Of a DNA stretch of 5,987 nucleotides, positions 4,050 through 5,987 are shown piece after piece. The stretch spans positions 1 to 5,987 of the forward strand of contig PIVH01000385.1 of the NCBI GenBank assembly GCA_003354225.1, given 5' to 3'. The translations under genes and the position numbers were made by a program. The notes below the pieces were generated by a model. The model was not told where the DNA came from. It ran no database searches and saw nothing but the letters and a program-made list of their open reading frames with translations. Within the stretch, counting starts at the first letter, position 1; each line of letters opens with the position of its first letter. The stretch is from Globobulimina sp. (taxonomy: Eukaryota; Foraminifera; Rotaliida).

Positions 4050-5987
4050 ATGCAACCTCGTTACGCACCGTTCAAAGCAGGTTCCTCGTCAAATGATAAT
4101 GACCACACAAAGACAGATTATTGGCAATATACAGGTATATAATCAACCGCTTATAATTAATTAATAGTTGATAACATATATAAAGGTGAAAAAATTAAAT
4201 TAGATAAAGCTAAAACAACAGCAACCAAATCATCAAAGTATGGCTATAATTCAGCCTTTGGATCAATATCAGTTACAAATGGCAAACATATCTGGAAGAT
4301 AGAAATTGTGCGTTTGGCAAAGAAAATGTGTGTTGGCATATCATCATCGATAAAAACAATGGATATAAACTTTCATAAACAAGAAACATATCCACATTAC
4401 GGATATACTTCGAAAGCAACCAAAATATCACAAAAAACACAATATGAGCACTATGGAATTAATATTGAATGTGGACAAATAATTACAATCATTTTAGATT
4501 TAAATAATGGATTTATTTCCTTTATGAATAATAATCGTGATTTGGGCATTGCATTTAAACAAATTGATGTTGGAAAGCATATTTATTATCGCTTAGCAGT
4601 CAGTATTTTGGATAAAAATGATTGTATAAAAATTATTGGATATGGCCAATTATTTGATGATGACGACGATGAAAAGGAACGTGAACTCAACACAGAATTC
4701 GCAGGGAATGGAAAACTAAAATCATTATTATTTGTAACAGAGAAAATCAATAAATATAAAGAATATATATTTTCATTAAAAGAGGAAATAATATCAAAAT
4801 CAAATGGATTTGCAGAGCATATGAATAATTTCAATATTTCAGTTAAACGACAAATACTTGAACAAGAAAATGCAAATCAAGCAAAAATTAATAAATTTGC
4901 AATTGAAAACGAAAAGTTATTGACTCTGAAAAATGAATGTAATGTAAAAATTGATTGGTTGAGAAAGGAAAATGAAGAAAATATAAAACTAAGCAATTTA
5001 AATCAAGAAAAGATAGCAAAACAAAGACAAGAAATGACAGAAAATGAACAATTATTAAATAAATATGCAAAACAATTGAATGAATATGAAAGTAAACATA
5101 GCCGATTAACTGCGAAAATGGAGTGGTTAACAAAGCAAAATGAAGTATTGATTGCAGATAAAAATGAATTAAAAATTGAATCCAATCAAAAACAACAAAA
5201 ATTAAATAAGTCATTAGAAAATGAGAAAGCACTCCAAAATGAATTAGAAAAACTGAAAAAAAACAAATTTAAACAAGAGAAAAATACTAAAATTATTAAA
5301 TTATTAAATAAATACAATCAAATTAACAAAGATAAGAATGAATTGAATCAAAAATTAAATGAGACAGAATATTTGCTGCAATCCGTACAAAATGAAAATG
5401 AAATACAAAGAAAAGAAAATAAGCAATTATTTGAAAACAATAATCAATTAATTAAGCACAAAAATAAAATAAACGCAAAAATCAAGGAAATTAATGACGA
5501 ATTAAATGATTTAAAGAAAGAAAACATTGAATTTCAATCAATTAACAATGAATTAAATGAGAATCAGATAATTATTGCTCAGCAATTGGAAGAATATAAA
5601 ATGAAATTCAATAATTTTAAACAAAAAAATATTCGAAAAAATGCGATGAATATAGAAAATTTAATAGAATATAACACAAAAATTGAATTATTAACAACTG
5701 AAAACCAAAAATTAATTCAAACACAGATTGAAAATCACGAATTAAATCGATATGATATGAAATGTCAACAATTTGAAGACGAAATAAAGAAAATACGGAA
5801 GAAAAATAAAAAATTGATTCAAGAAAATGAAAATCTTAAATGTAAATGCATTGAAATAGAAAAAGAAAAAAAATTATTGATGGCAGAAAATGATGAATTA
5901 ATTAATAAAAAATTAATCAATAAAATCCACGAATTGCAATGTAAAATAAATGAAAAAAATAAATTATTTGATGAAATAACAAAAGAA
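4050..5987 (+). CDS. SPRY-domain protein with long coiled coil, two exons, 3' end outside window
   Basis: Exon 1 is 4050-4134 (28 codons plus one base) and exon 2 is 4168 to the right edge, open throughout, giving at least 635 residues. Residues 25-190 form a SPRY (B30.2-like) domain: W25, YKGEKIKL (33-40), NGKHIWKIEI (66-75), MCVGIS (82-87), then YGINIECGQIITIILDL (124-140), NGFISFMNNN (142-151), LGIAF and YRLAVSI (169-175). SPRY domains are beta-sandwich protein-binding modules. A short acidic run DDDDDE (192-197) follows. From about residue 211 the chain is a near-continuous Lys/Asn/Glu/Gln-rich coiled coil with regularly spaced Leu/Ile and almost no Pro or Gly. No signal peptide or membrane segment is visible. 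It is probably a cytoplasmic scaffold or adaptor; partner and role are unknown. The ATG at 4050 is chosen because it follows an in-frame TAA and because exon 2 alone has no Met until residue 82, inside the SPRY fold. Base composition is extremely AT-rich (7 G+C of 60 at 5281-5340). Confidence 0.82.
4135..4167 (+). other. Candidate very short spliceosomal intron (33 nt; alternative acceptor gives 51 nt)
   Basis: The genomic frame after exon 1 hits TAA immediately (GGT ATA TAA from 4134), while the SPRY frame downstream is open only from 4161. Removing GTATAT...TTAATAG at 4135-4167 joins ACAG to TTGATAAC and gives an unbroken chain WQYTVDNIYKGEKI. A second AG at 4184-4185 would make a 51-nt intron and also keep frame (WQYTGEKI), deleting VDNIYK. 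Both have GT-AG ends and an AT-rich interior. The YKG part fits the usual start of SPRY domains, so the 33-nt version is slightly preferred. Confidence 0.6.

Noticed and set aside
4586-5232. Minus-strand open frames giving hydrophobic, membrane-like peptides (4586-4834, 4888-5232, 5003-5185)
   Set aside because: They are the antisense of Lys/Asn/Glu-rich coiled-coil codons, whose reverse complements (TTT, ATT, TTC, TAA-poor) automatically read as Phe/Ile/Leu/Ser. The plus strand carries the long conserved frame.
1-5987. CRISPR array, tRNA, rRNA, phage or bacterial defence island
   Set aside because: No regularly spaced direct repeats, no cloverleaf or rRNA-like conserved segments, and none of the coding fragments resemble bacterial defence proteins.

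Overview
The window looks like an accessory, repeat-rich piece of an AT-rich eukaryotic (probably protist) nuclear genome. Three things support this. A non-LTR retrotransposon occupies the left half. A SPRY-domain protein fused to a very long Asn/Lys-rich coiled coil occupies the right half. The SPRY gene reads through only if a tiny GT-AG intron is removed. The protein style is reminiscent of AT-rich rhizarian/foraminiferan-type genomes, but that is an impression and the sequence alone does not fix the organism. There is no sign of bacterial gene organisation.

Layout. (1) About 1-1571, plus strand: the decayed 3' part of a LINE ORF2. It holds, in order, the end of the reverse transcriptase, an RNase H domain that still shows all four catalytic residues, and a CCHC zinc knuckle. 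It is broken by several frame changes and one in-frame stop. (2) 1520-2672, plus strand: a second, clearly GC-richer coding stretch directly downstream. It encodes a ZZ/DC1-like zinc-binding domain, a Ser/Asn/Pro-rich linker and a strongly basic tail, again split over two frames. It has no ATG for its zinc-finger half. (3) 2673-3331: non-coding, with a perfect 8-bp hairpin, a hammerhead-ribozyme-like motif, a second hairpin and an AATAAA signal. This is probably the 3' UTR and end of the LINE. (4) 3332-3890, minus strand: a frameshifted fragment of a different retroelement protein with a restriction-endonuclease-like pattern, lying tail to tail with the first. (5) 4050-5987, plus strand: the only intact-looking gene, a SPRY + coiled-coil protein of at least 635 residues that runs off the right edge.

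How the parts relate. The two retroelement remnants are independent insertions, and neither could make a working protein as it stands. The SPRY gene begins only about 160 bases from the minus-strand remnant and keeps a perfect frame through many A-runs, so the breaks in the retroelements are likely real decay rather than poor sequence quality. The best leads are the zinc-finger/basic ORF placed after LINE ORF2, the hammerhead-like motif in the 3' UTR, and the very short intron. I see no complete novel multi-gene system here.
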